Source: Tamarix chinensis (taxonomy: Eukaryota; Streptophyta; Magnoliopsida; Caryophyllales; Tamaricaceae). Taken from it: a stretch of DNA of 64,000 nt. The first letter of the stretch is position 1. Every line of letters starts with the position of its first letter. Both the position numbers and the translations under genes were made by a program. The stretch lies in the NCBI GenBank assembly GCA_030549775.1, contig CM060171.1, positions 3,278,001 through 3,342,000 of the forward strand, read 5' to 3'. The notes beneath the pieces were generated by a model. The model was not told the DNA's origin, searched no databases, and saw only the letters and a program-made list of their open reading frames with translations. This document shows, one piece after another, positions 47,621 through 59,780 of the stretch.

Positions 47621-49475
47621 TTTACATCATCAGCTGCTGAGGTTTGTGAAGCATCTGGATGATTCTTATCATATCCTTTTCTATAATTGTCACATTTTTT
47701 TTTACTATTATGCCCATTTCTTCCATAATCTTTAGCCTTAGTACCCTCTTTCCTTACTCCCAATCCCTTTTGTTAGGCCTTCTTTGTCTTTTACGTCTTC
47801 CTTTTCCTTTTAACCAATATTTTTTTCGGTATGACGTTAGGCCCATCATAGGACTCCTAATAACCTTCATCATGGATAGGATGGAATATTGATGCATAAG
47901 TCTTTGGCTAGTTTCACATATAGTGCCATGTACCAATATAGCATCAGCAACCAAAGTAATGATAGATGCAACATGCTAATAAATAGGAACAGGGATTCTT
48001 GTATAATTGTTAGTTTTGGCAAGAACATGTCTTTTTGTGGATATTAACCACTTGTGTATGATCTCCTTTACTATAACCTACATTGATTATATGATAAATA
48101 GTGTCAATATCAAAGCATTGTTGCTTAATATGATATGAAACAACCTAATAACCATAATCTTTCTCTAAATTCCTATTAATCACTAATTCAATTGCTTGCA
48201 AAAAAAAATTATCCTCACCAATGTACTTATTCACTTGATTTCCTTTGATGACAAATCAACTATTACTTGTGTAAAGATCATGGCATCCATCACTTTACAT
48301 TTCTTGTATTATACCCTTACACCAATCGAAGATGGCACACAAGTGCCTATTGTGTACAACTTTTTGTCGAATGATGTCCATGCACCAACCTAAATTCTCA
48401 CCGCTCTCTAAATGAACAACAATAAACACCAGTGGAGATATATGATTATCCATGCTAATACCCACTACAATAAGTAAAATACTCTTGTGCTTACTATATA
48501 AGTCTATGTAATCTATATAGACACCAAAATATACCATTTATACCCCTCAATGCTTGATCCAAACACCCTAAATATACTCTTAAAAATTGATGCAATAGGA
48601 TCATCAACATATACAACTTCCAATATAACAACAGAACTAAGATTAGCTTTATTCATTTCAAAAAAGTATTATTAGAAGTTGGGTAAAAGACTCATTAAAC
48701 TCTTTGTATATTTTATTTATTGTGTTTTATTTTTTCACCCACACCTTCCTGTAAGGCACCATAAATCTCCACTTCAGTTTTATGTATTTAGTGACAGCTT
48801 TTACACTTATAGATAACTGGGCTCTTACTACACCTTCAATCTCTTTGCTAATAAAATTGATTGTCGAATTCAAATAACCACAATTTGGTTCCTCAAGGAA
48901 AATTTGATGCGGACCATTATATAATGTGATCTTCATCCTCCTCAAATAATCATTTATAGTGCGTGCTTGAAACCTCTAAACACAACTATCACAACATGCC
49001 TTAAATCTTATTTCGATTATCGATCGGTCTTGTAAGGTAGCTTCACAAAAAGTGAGTAGGGATTAATATTATGCACTAACTCATCTATCAAAGAAAGTAT
49101 TTGGTTAACTTCAAAATATTGTACAAAGATTGAAGTTGATGCTACCAACTACTACTCTCAACCAATAATAGCTTTTTTGGCTTGTTTAGGATCAATAAAT
49201 TTAGGATGTACACACTTCCACAACTCTTAACATGCCTCTGCATCTAATCTAGTCAACTTTTCTTCTTCCAAATATTCTTCTAACACGTCATGTTCATAAA
49301 TAGAACCAATCATTGTAGTTGTCTCATTAAAAAATTTATATGCATTCGAATATTCAAACATTCTCCTAACTTCATCTTTCACTTTAGTACTATGTGTTTT
49401 AATAGGTTCATATTCATTTTCTTCTTCTTTGACATAAACACCCATTTCACCTAATTCATTCGTATCTATCATATC
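47621..49475 (-). pseudogene. Mutator-like (MULE) transposase pseudogene
   Basis: Reading leftward: an acidic N-terminus (MIDTNELGEMGVYVKEEENE, about 49472); RSIIEIRFKACCDSC and RTINDYLRRMKI (about 49020-48930); EPNCGYLNSTINFISKEIEG and VRAQLSISVKAVTKYIKLKW, then PYRKVWVKK (about 48890-48727), the segment preceding the DDE domain; a MULE-type DDE region with VGISMDNHISPLVFIVVHLE and VHNRHLCAIFDWCKGI (about 48470-48300); a SWIM-like finger TCSCQN..LYKNPCSYLLACC (about 48040-47960); and a CCHC-like tail YGRNGHNSKKKCDN (about 47735-47690) with its first Cys lost. Full-length mudrA-type architecture, dead through several stops and shifts. LTR B abuts the C-terminal end. Confidence 0.85.
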
Positions 49476-51663
49476 ATCAATATGTGTTATGGAATGTTGA
49501 TGTTAACTTGGTGTACAATCAACACCCATGTTGTATAATGGATTTGTGTATTAAATTTTTGATTGATTAATGGATAAACTCTAAAAAGAACCAAACATCA
49601 AATGGTAAGGTTCGAACCCTTGATAGTTGATCTCTATGGAAATTTACACAAAGCCTCCTAACCTTGTTGAGTCTTTCATTATTTTTAATAACTCATCACT
49701 ATCTATCAAAATGAGAAGACATCTCTCCATTACCTCATTCTAATATATCCCTAATATCTTGAATGAGTATATATTCCTGATACAATTTGTCTATAAAGGC
49801 GCAAAATTTATAAATTTGCTAAAAGTTGTAGACAATACAATTTTAACTTCATTAGAGTTTCCTTCAAATGTTGGTTTTTTTACACTCACACTTTTATTTA
49901 TCGTTCCAATATAAAATCAATAAAATTTTACTCATCCTATACTTGAAAATATAAAAATAATATATTAGTATATTTTCTATATCTACTATTTTTGAAGATA
50001 TAAAAAATATTCATCCTAATTTTTTTCTCTTTTCAATCATATTTGACAATGGTTTCACATAGCCATATCCAACACACACACACATCTTAACAATAGAATA
50101 TTTAATTTTTACAAATGTAAACATTCAGATTTAGTTTGCACCACTAGTATAGGTTAATTATAAAAAAAAGTATACCTAAAATAATTAAATTTAGTCTAAC
50201 ACAATTTTAGCACATTAAATATAAACTGAAATTAGAGGGTAATTATATATAACATAAATTATTATATATGTGTGTGTGTGTGTGTGTGACGGCATAATTA
50301 TATACAATCTAACAAAATTTGACACATATTATAATTATTAAAAAAAGAAGATAAAAATAAAACCATACATGATATTTAAGATGAAAATTGAGAAATAACC
50401 AAAATTAGCACAAAATAGGAAACAATGGAGGCAAAAAAAATATTGAATTGCAAGAAAGGAGATAAAAATTGAAGATAAGAAACAAAGAATTGTAGAGAAG
50501 GAGAGAAATGGAGACAAAAGAGCTTCGATTGAAGAAGAAGGATGAAGAAAGTGAAAAAAAATAGGGTTGTGCAAGGGGTTACATTTAAATGAAACACACC
50601 TAATCATTGGTCTTGTAGTGAAATAACATACTTTTAAGTAAACATGCCCAACAGTCAAACACACTTTCTAAGACTTTGATTTCTCTCGCATGCTTTAACA
50701 TTTAAATCTGGCAAAAAGGAAATTTAGTTTTAATGAAACACACCTCATGATTAGGCGTGTTTCTAGCAAAACAGCATATGAAATGGAGGGTTATTTTGTT
50801 TCTTTTTTCCAACTAAATGCTATTCTGATGTTTGTCAAACTTAAATAAGTTATTCTAGTAATTGGTTCTAAACAAGCTAAATAGCAGGATGGTTGTGTTA
50901 TATTACCTTATAGGATTATCATATGTGAGTTGGTAAAAAAAAATACACCTGGCTTAGCACATAATGTACACCCAATTAAAGAAAGATGTTTAGAAATGGA
51001 TGGAAGATAACACAAGTTGGTGTGCAATGTGAATTGCCTATAGAAAGTAGATAACCAAAAGTTGTTGGTCTTTTAAAAGCCCACTTTTGGATATCTCCTT
51101 ATAAGGATTGAAAGTGATAGCAACTAGATAATGGACATGATTGAGAAACATCCATGATACGATGGACATGTCCCTTTAGCAATAAGCCTGCCAGAGATTT
51201 ACTCCCTTGAATCTTTAATAATGGAAAATGGAATTTCCTAACGGTTATCGCCTTATAAGGACTAGAAGAGTCTTATTAAAAAAACATAAATTGTGGTGTG
51301 TATGATATGAGGATTGTAAACAAGACATGGAAGATTTTTGCTACCTTGATAGGTATGTTGTGGAAAATCATATAAAGAATTGGTGTTTACATTGGTGCAC
51401 AACATGGTTAGCCCTACAAGGGCATGTTGAGGTTGTGTAGGTGGAAACCTAACCACCACCTCTTCAATAGGATCAATCTTGTTGATTCACACTCACACTA
51501 CATCCATAGGAATTACTTTTGAGAAAGACAATAAATCATCTAGGAAAACATATTCTAGGTTGACACGTGCTAATTTAAGCAGGGAAAAACCCACCAAGCA
51601 CCCTCAAAAGGAAGAATGGGGGTTGTCTAGTTCACCGAGTTATATAATCATCATCATCATCAT
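49476..51663. other. AT-rich stretch with a (TG)n microsatellite and no gene
   Basis: (TG)n occupies about 50267-50288. GGTTCGAACCC at about 49609 resembles a pol III B box, but no A box or tRNA fold is seen. Two copies of AATGAAACACACCT near 50588 and 50733 could be MULE subterminal sequence. Nothing else can be assigned. Confidence 0.4.
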
Positions 51664-52315
51664 TGTAACACCCCTATTTTTCACTGCCAAAAATTTTCAT
51701 TAAAATAAATTGTAGAAGTAGTAAAACACCTAGGAAAAGGGGGTGTTATCGTTATACCTATGATAGGATAGGTGTCTGTCACCTATCCCATATCAGATAC
51801 AAGGCTAAATCAATCAAACATTTAAAACAACAAAGTGCACAAAAGATGATTTAATTAAACACCTCCAAAAGTGTTTATATTAGAGGAATCTAACAAAATC
51901 TGATCAAATCATTATAAAATACGTACAGATAAGTACGAGATTACAAAACATAAGTTAGAGCATGATACTTAAATAAAACCAAGGGTCTATCATGGACCCC
52001 ATTGAAACTTTCCGGATGTTCTTACTTTCAAGCCCCAGCCAAATTGAGGTAGGCCCTTTATGAGATTACTCTTTTCTCAATAGGTAGGCCCTTTATGAGA
52101 TTACTTTTTTTCTCAATAGCATCACTTATCATAAGTGAAATATACATTTATTTTTTCATTACCCATAGAGTATACCATAATTCATGGTCTATTTTAATCT
52201 TTTGATTAGGATAATATTCTATGATAGAATTTGTATTTTATCTCATTAATAACCATGGTATAGTCCCAATAATAATCTCAAAGTATAACCAAACCAAAAA
52301 GAAGTAATTTAAGCA

Positions 52316-52640
52316 AACCAGTCAAACTAGTCAATCTATCTAGCCAAACTAGTCAATCAATTACACCAACTAGTCAATCAATTTGGGTCAACCATTTGAT
52401 AGGTTTGAATCAAGCAAGCTATGCTTTCCTCAAACCAATCAATCAATTTAGGCAAACAAGTTGACTATTCATTGATTACTTGATCGGTTTTGCCAAACCA
52501 GTCAATGGGTTTAAGCATAGAGCAAGACAAAGGTCTCTGCAAGTGTACCAGTCAATTGGTTGGGTCAACCACTCGATTGTTCTAGGAACCAGTCAATTGG
52601 TTTGACCTAACTAGTCGATTGGTTTTCCCTAATACAACAC
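52316..52640. repeat. Array of near-palindromic AACCAGTCAATTGGTTT motifs in LTR C
   Basis: About a dozen degenerate copies, such as ACCAGTCAATTGGTT, AACTAGTCGATTGGTT and AACCACTCGATTGTT, at irregular ~20-40 bp spacing. The motif is almost its own reverse complement. Confidence 0.75.
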
Positions 52641-53799
52641 TAACTCACAAATTTCATGTAGATTCTTTTATATAAATTATTTTTAGTCATATCTGAACAT
52701 ATATCAACATCAATTAATATATTTCCAACCAAATTAACATGTATTTCATATCCTGATAAAATCATAGCCTACTTTTATCTATTTTCATGATATTTACTCA
52801 AATCATGTCATTTAAGCATGCAAATCATACATACAACTGCATATCTTCATGCCAACATGCATGAAGCAATTAAAGATAACCACTAACATGCAAGAACTCA
52901 TGCTAAACATCTTATAAGCAAGAATTACTTCCTTAATACAGGTAAAATCCTCTTAAAAAATAGAAATTCCAACCGTGTAAATTCTCATCTTTAAAAAACT
53001 TAAAACCAAAGTCTTAAAATCAGAAATTACACCAAAATCTTATGAAATTTCAAAACAAAATATAGAAGTGAATAATAACATACCAACTTAAGGTCAAAAT
53101 AGAGAAAAGGCTAACTGAACTACTCAACATTTTCCCATAATCTAACTCTGCCTTGTTTGATAATATAAACAAGAAAGAGCTACAGATAGGATCATAAGAG
53201 TGTGCGAAAGTATATTAACAAGGCTCAAAAAGTGGAAGGAAGAGAGGGAATGCAAGACTTAGGAAAATTTAGTGGTTGAAAGAAAAGTGAAATACAAAGA
53301 TGATTGGGGCTATTTTTAGCCAACCAATCAAAAAGGATTACTGAGGGTTTGGAGATCAAATCAAAACCCTACCATTGACCATCTAAATTTGATTAGAATA
53401 GATGGATTCATCTAAGATTTGCTAACCTCTTTTTTCAGAGCTTAAATGGTGTTTCTAGAGAGTTCAGGTCAATTAAGCCAAAATTCACATTCACACATGG
53501 AGAAATAGAAATTTAGTATGGAAGGAATATTCTATCTACTCAAAAACATGCCTTAAATCGAGGCATCCGATCTCATAATCATAAAAAAGAGAGATGAGGA
53601 AGAAGATAATTGCTAAGGTGCTCTCTCCCCCTATTTTTTCTCAATCAACCACTATATTAAATTGTGGCAATATTTTGGGTTAAATGAATCATTAAAAATG
53701 GTTAGTAATCTCTTAGGGACAATCTCCCATGGATTGGTAAGGTTCCAATTTAGTACAAGGAATTTTTATAGAAAAATCAAGCTCGAAAATGTGACTAAC

Positions 53800-53960
53800 A
53801 CGATAAACCAGTCGATGGGTTTGGGTCTACCAGTCGAGTGTTCGCCCATCAATCGATAGGTTTCCTGCAACCAGTCTATCAATTTAGTTTAGGAACCTAA
53901 ATGGGGTAAAATTACAAACCAATCGATCAGTTTATGGAACCAGTCGATGGGTTTGTTGGT
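53800..53960. repeat. Second cluster of AACCAGTCGATGGGTT motifs in LTR C
   Basis: Copies include AACCAGTCGATGGGTTT (twice), ATCAATCGATAGGTTT and AACCAATCGATCAGTTT. They are the same motif as at 52316-52640, nearer the start of the minus-oriented LTR. Confidence 0.75.
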
Positions 53961-54102
53961 AAAACTCAATAAACTTTATTTTTCAACATGATTTCAAATC
54001 AAATTTTATCCCAAACCAAATCACAACATTAAATCAAAATCAAATACCTAAATTTTGACAAAAATTATCATTCAACCATTATAAAAAAATGTGAGGTATT
54101 AG

Positions 54103-54639
54103 AATGACCAAATCTTAACCTCGAATGATGAATCCTTGGTTATGTGGAATTAGCTTGATAAGTTTAGAGTAATCAAGGATAGACCACACAATGTTATGCA
54201 TTCAATATATAAAAGTGCATGTAGTTGGAAAATCATCTCTGTAACTATATGGTGATGACATATCATTGTTTCCATAGAATCGCAACTATGAATACATGCT
54301 AATGAATTTCTATGGCAACATAAAAGCATGTCGTCGATATAACATTTATAATAATGACAGTAAACATTATATATATATGTATGTATGTATTTATATATGT
54401 CTTGTGACAACAAAATTTAAAAGTGTGTTAACTTGTTTTAGAAAAGAAATATAATCATTAGGGATGGCATGTTGTTACTGAAGATGGTTTTAGCATCGAC
54501 ACATTTAAAGTATTTTTTTTTATAAATAAGAAAATTTTAGGAACGCATTATCCATGACACGTTGTTGCTATAAATTTCTATAGAGATCACATGTTTTTCA
54601 AAAATGCTATTGAACTTTAAAAATATTTTTAGAAACATT

Positions 54640-54690
<51 letters not shown>

Positions 54691-56499
54691 ATGTATGTAT
54701 GTATGTATGTATGTATGTATTAAAACATAACCATAATGTGTTAAATTTAAGTATACCAAATGTTTTATATATTAAAAAAAGTTGTTGCATCTCTGAATGT
54801 TTTACATATTAAAAAAACTATATAATATAATCCAACAAATATATCATCATTATCATTTTCTTCATTCTAAGTTTCAAGTAGATAAAGAGGTTGTTGTGTA
54901 GGGATGCAATGCATTGTACCATCAATGTGTCCATCCACATGATCCATCTTGGCACCGTAACTTGGGAGGTGTGAGACTCAACCCATGGAGCATAACTAGC
55001 AATAGATTCATTGGAAGAAGAAGAGGCTATCATTATGCATCGGGTACCTCTTCTAAAGCCTCAACGTTAATCAAGCACTTCAACCACTATCGTAGTCACA
55101 TTAAATGGTTGTGGCTTACAACTCAAACCAGCCTCTATTTTTTAACTTTGATATACTAGATCGCGACTTCTAATCCTTTCATCTTACAAAAAAAATTAAG
55201 TATTGGACACAAATCATTTATGAAATATCAAGGTATAACATTAAATTAAAATAATTACATAATGTTTTCCTTAACCCTTAGAGATCTAATCCCCATTTCT
55301 GTACCAATCTTTGATAACTTCTTTTAGGTTTGTAGATTAGCCATTTATTTTCATAAAAACAAGAAGTTAGTAATATTATAAAATAATTATTATGACAAAT
55401 GATTATTATTAAAGCATGATGATGTATATACCTTCTCATGTCGGTGCCTGGAAATAGGTCTGAACCATGAAGACTTGGATCAACTAAATTAGATCTATTA
55501 ATATTGTTCTTCTTTGATTGTACCTATAAAAAATGAGCTGAAGTTAATAATGCATTTTAATATTCACTTGAGAAAATATAACTTGAATAAGAAATACTTT
55601 TGTCTTAATAGAAGACCAAAGGTTCATACATTGCTGCCATGTCTCCAGATGAAAATCATTATTATATTTAGTCCATTTGCTCTTGATCTTTTTTTTCTTT
55701 ATATTGTGGTAGGTACCTTGAAAAAACCATAAGAGCACTCTAACCACCATATCCCATGAAACTTTTTTCCTTCATTCCTCGATATCAAGATATTGCTACT
55801 CAATAAAAATATAATATAAACACTTGTTAAAATAAAATGGATATGTATATAAATTTAAACTATAAAATTATTACCTCAAGTTTTTGGCATTATCTTATTC
55901 TTATATTTTTGAGGAGCCTTTTCCCAAGAATCATATTATGATAGAATCTCATAAATTGCATTGTCAATGTACTGATTAAATTAACCAGCACATAGCCCCC
56001 ACAATATGAAGTGTGACATCAACCATGGAGAATTTGATATGGAATGACCACTTTCCATGTGCCATTGGTGGTGCTATAATAATAAATTGGTGGTGATTTC
56101 CCTTTTATCTTGTAGATTGAGGTATTTCCTTTTTTCCCTACCTTTTGGTGCTTCGATAATAAATGTATTAGGAAGCAATATTACTAAGACAAAAAAATTA
56201 TTCACAAATTTCAAGTATTCCTGCATTTACCTGACTCACACCTAAATAGCGATTAATAAGGACTTGGAGGAGGATCACCACCTTTATACCCACCATGGTG
56301 TCTAGTAGCCACATCATCCATAACATAATACACCCAATAACTAAATTATGTATACAACACAATTAATTTTGAAGTAGCATGCTGTAACACAAAATGTGTA
56401 AGTTATATAACAACAATATTATGTAGAGTTCAACAAAGATAACAAATACATATCTAAATACCATGTACATACTAATCCTATGAATCATTGATTACCTTT
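54103..56499. other. AT-rich stretch with (AT)n(GTAT)n, no gene identified
   Basis: (AT)22 at about 54643-54686 runs into (GTAT)8 to 54720. Near 55920-55880 the minus strand reads YDSWEKAPQKYKNKIM, possibly transposon protein, but nothing can be named. The rest shows no coding signal. Confidence 0.4.
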
Positions 56500-57480
56500 A
56501 TTTGATCGACATCTTGAACCCTGATGAAACGAACCCGACTAGCCGGATCGTACTCGATCCATTAAACGGGGGTCGGGAACGCACTCGTTTCCCCCTGAAC
56601 CGAAGTAATCTCCGAGCCAGACGTTGATACTTCAACGGATTTGTGCGCGAGTTAACAAGAAAACCCAAGAAATTTCATTCCAAAAACCTCCCACCCTTAC
56701 AAGCAAACCCCGCCTGTTATATATGACGGGAATCGAACACCGACAAAAAGGGAGAGAGGGCAAGGGTGAGAAAATGATTGACCTAAGGCCTCAGATTTGG
56801 TGTTAGGGACAAGATCCGGGGCAGGCAAAGGTGGACATGCATCGATGGTGACCAGCAACGGTTGACGACAGGGCTAAACAGAGAAAAGGGGTCAAGCCAC
56901 CAGGAGAGGAACAAAAGGAAAAAGGTGATCGGTGCTCCCCGAGGAGGAAGAGAGCTTAAATAGGTGGGTAACTAGGGAACGAGGAGTCACCCGCCAATTG
57001 GGCCAAAACTTGGGCCTGAGCTCAAGTTTTGGTTCAGTCCAACTTAGCTTAAAAGGAGGTTAACGCAATTCTCCTATTTTCATTAGATTCAAGAGGCGAT
57101 TATTACGGGATAATACCGATCCTGAATCCAATGCAAATAGGGAAACAAGGACTAAGTTACCCATACTCATTTAGGCTCGGGGGCGGCCATTGATAACCAA
57201 CTCCGCCTAACCCGAGACTATCAATGGGATTTCCAAAAATTAGGGTAAAATCATCATCGGCCACTAAACACACACACCCTAAAAATATTAATGTTCCAAC
57301 CATGATTACACATGTTACACATTCAAGCTTAATTAATTACAAAAACACATTTCAAAAGTGCTTCCGCCCACGCTTGTTGCCTCCACTCCTCAATCTGGCT
57401 TCAGATCCCAACTTACCCTGAAGATGGAAAACGTGGAATTATATGAGTGAGGAGACAACATGATACGATTACGAAAAAGT
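56500..57480 (-). mobile_element. GC-richer block, probable LTR fragment of another family
   Basis: The base composition rises sharply against the AT-rich surroundings. On the minus strand, GGGCCCAAGTTTTGGCCCAATTGG-like sequence and a TATTTAAG box (about 56956-56962) are followed by a leader-like region. Protein-like frames are absent. The ends were not determined, and no second copy is in the window. Confidence 0.35.
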
Positions 57481-57969
57481 AAAAGGAGAGGAGTAGTTGA
57501 TGAAGTGCGGTCTGTATCACCTGATACTCAATTTAATAGACATATAACATCCACATTCACCACATCAACCTCATAATCATCATTTAAACCCTAAAAATGG
57601 TGATGGTTAACTTCCCAAACCAATCTCGAGTTAGGGCCATTAATTAGATCATCAACATACCAAACTTATTTTACCTAAGATCCCAATATGTACTGAATAT
57701 TCATTTACCATTCTGATCTTATATAAACACTTGTGATGTTTTTGTATTATTATGTTTTTTCATTTTAGGGCCAGTGTCAAACCATTTGTGCTTGAAAAAT
57801 ACAGCAGAGAAATCATGAAAGTAAGAAAATGATATAAGATATTGCAATTTTCCATTAAAATAAGTATCATCAACTTCAGGGATATACACACCACTATGAT
57901 TTGTTATTTTTTTGGAGTCTCTATGATGAGTTAATTATTTAAATTTTTTAATCACACATGCATGATAGT
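57481..57969. other. AT-rich stretch, nothing recognised
   Basis: No frame, repeat or element end can be supported. It may be the 3' part of the CACTA relic. Confidence 0.35.
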
Positions 57970-59780
57970 TTAATGTCAAATTGAATGGATGATATGATTA
58001 AGAATAATTTCCAGTGCACTCAAGCCACCAACTCTATCATAATTGGTACATGTGTATACATTGGGTGTAAAAAGGTTATCAATTATTAGAGTTGTTGAGA
58101 ATATATGACGAAAGAAGCTACAAAATTCAATGATTGCATTGCTAATAGGTTTCTTTATAAATGCATGAGCACTAACCACTAACAAGTGTTGTAATATCAC
58201 ATGATGATCATGTGATTACAAGGTTGCAATCTAACCATCATTTTTTTTTATCACATTTTCCCTTTAATTCCCAACAAAATTGTCATGAAACTTCAAATCC
58301 TTGAAGAACCTTAAAAATTGTATCCTATCATCAAATGAAATAGTATACAATGCCTTAGGTTTCATCATCTTATTCCCCTCATAAAACAAATACAGCTCTA
58401 GTTGGATATTCATATCTTTTAGATCATGTTATGCATTGTCAGTGTCTTTCGACTTCTCATCATCACAAATTATTGGTAACAACAAAATTTAGCACACATT
58501 TTTCCACATACATCACATCCAAATTATGTTTCAATAATGATAATGACTTGTACAATAGTTCATAAAAGATGCTCTTTTTATTCTTCTAATTAAGCTCATC
58601 AACATCCCTCTTCTTCTTTAAATGATTGGGATGTTTCCCTAACAGATAGTCAATAACATTATTAAACAATAGTAAAATATCATCAATCAATAATTTTCTT
58701 AAAGGATCCTTTTTCTTTACCTTACCATTAAACATTTGATTTCTCTTAATTGGATGATTAGTGGGGAGAAATCGATAATGATCAACATAGTCAATCTTAC
58801 TTCTCATCCTTATGGAAGGACCGATCTCATTACAATTAGGGCATGCTAAATATCCTTGACCAAACCACCCTAATAGATATGATTGTGCTAAAAATCATTA
58901 ATGGTCTATTGTAATACATCATGCATTTAAAACACCATATTATTGACCAAAAATTGTGTATCAACCCCTAAAGTCCATAGCTCATTCGGTTCATCTACTA
59001 ATGGCTGGAGGAACACATTGATATTCATCTTAGGGCAACTCAAACTAGGAATTAACAAAGTCAGCATCAAAAACAAGTCTTTCATGCACAACTACAGAGG
59101 TATGTTATAAATAGTCAACATAATTAGCACATACTATACTTCAAACTCATGGTACATAGATTAAAAGCATTAGATGTCAACCCTAATTGTTAATTATGAG
59201 GATCTATCACAAATTCTAGATGTTTTACATCAAAATATTTCTATGCTTTACCATCAACTGCATATGTCTCATAACATAATTAGGGCAACTAATTTCCATC
59301 TTGTAGTGCTTATTTAAGAAATATTAGAATCCCATCAAACAACTTGTTAGTCCACTTGTTCAATACCTTATGATACATCAACTTCACCACAAAATTAATT
59401 AATGATAAGAACTTATTGCATCCTTAATACAATTCATTCTCCATATTATAAAATAATTTTTCATAATATAGATATGGTTTATTGTAAAACTCATCATCTA
59501 AATAGACATCAATATTGTTGCTATCAATATGCGCTTCGTCACCAGTAGCTAACAAACAACCCAACAATCCGCTATCTCATGTGTTGTTGCCTTAGTAGTT
59601 TCATTAGCTCTAATTCAACTTCTCCATGGTATATCCATGTGTCGAATCCTTATATGAAACCATTATTTACTATATGGAGCTCCACATTATCAAAAAATAA
59701 ACATATTTTCTTATTGTACTCCTTACAAGATAACGAATGTATCCATCACCATTTTGAGCATAAGGTATAGCCATCCTTAG
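57970..59780 (-). pseudogene. CACTA (En/Spm) transposase pseudogene: Transposase_21 plus DUF4218
   Basis: Reading leftward: KWTNKLFDGILIFLK (about 59350-59310), KYFDVKHLEFVIDPHN (about 59240-59190), QLGLTSNAFNL (about 59170), CMKDLFLMLTLLIPSLSCPK (about 59090-59030), NVFLQPLVDEPNELWTLGVD (about 59010-58960), DYVDHYRFLPTNHPIKRNQMFN (about 58790-58730), SHDHHVILQHLLVVSAHAF (about 58210-58155) and EFCSFFRHIFSTTLIIDNL (about 58130-58075). The order matches the plant CACTA transposase, a DDE-type enzyme that cuts the element ends. Frequent stops leave no functional frame. No CACTA termini were found nearby. Confidence 0.75.

Larger units (their letters stand above)
39920..49475 (-). mobile_element. 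Composite MULE: transposase, PMD and Ulp1-like module, split by LTR B
   Basis: The transposase (47621-49475), PMD (41590-42550) and Ulp1-like fragment (about 41000) all lie on the minus strand in that order. LTR B (43220-47620) interrupts transposase and PMD. Without the LTR the element would be about 5 kb. The outer terminal inverted repeats and the 9-bp TSD expected for Mutator elements were not identified. The left boundary is obscured by the palindrome. Confidence 0.6.
51664..54102 (-). mobile_element. LTR C, about 2.4-kb solo-LTR-like repeat
   Basis: It begins TGTAACACCCC and runs to about GTGAGGTATTAGA at 54102. The flanks ATCAT and ATGAC share only three of five bases, so the right end is approximate. 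After the start it shares GGTGTTATCG, CCTATCCCATATCAGATACAAGGCTAA and later words with the copy at 61410 (CCTGTCCCATGTAAAATACAAGGCTAA), so both belong to one family distinct from LTRs A and B. On the minus strand a GATTGGTTGG followed by CTAAAAATAGCC near 53310-53330 looks like a CCAAT/TATA pair. No coding region is present. Confidence 0.55.

Noticed and set aside
49600..49625. GGTTCGAACCC as a tRNA or SINE B box
   Set aside because: No A box at proper spacing, no cloverleaf, no terminator; the word is palindromic and can occur by chance.
50338..50664. Hydrophobic Phe/Leu-rich minus-strand frames
   Set aside because: AT-rich composition artefact; no domain or conserved start.
54818..55159. 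Overlapping frames on both strands as a possible gene
   Set aside because: No recognisable motif and no splice context; probably decayed transposon or intergenic DNA.
56715..56745. TGTTCGATTCCCG on the minus strand as a tRNA T-arm
   Set aside because: The flanking bases do not pair into a 5-bp stem and no other tRNA arm is present.
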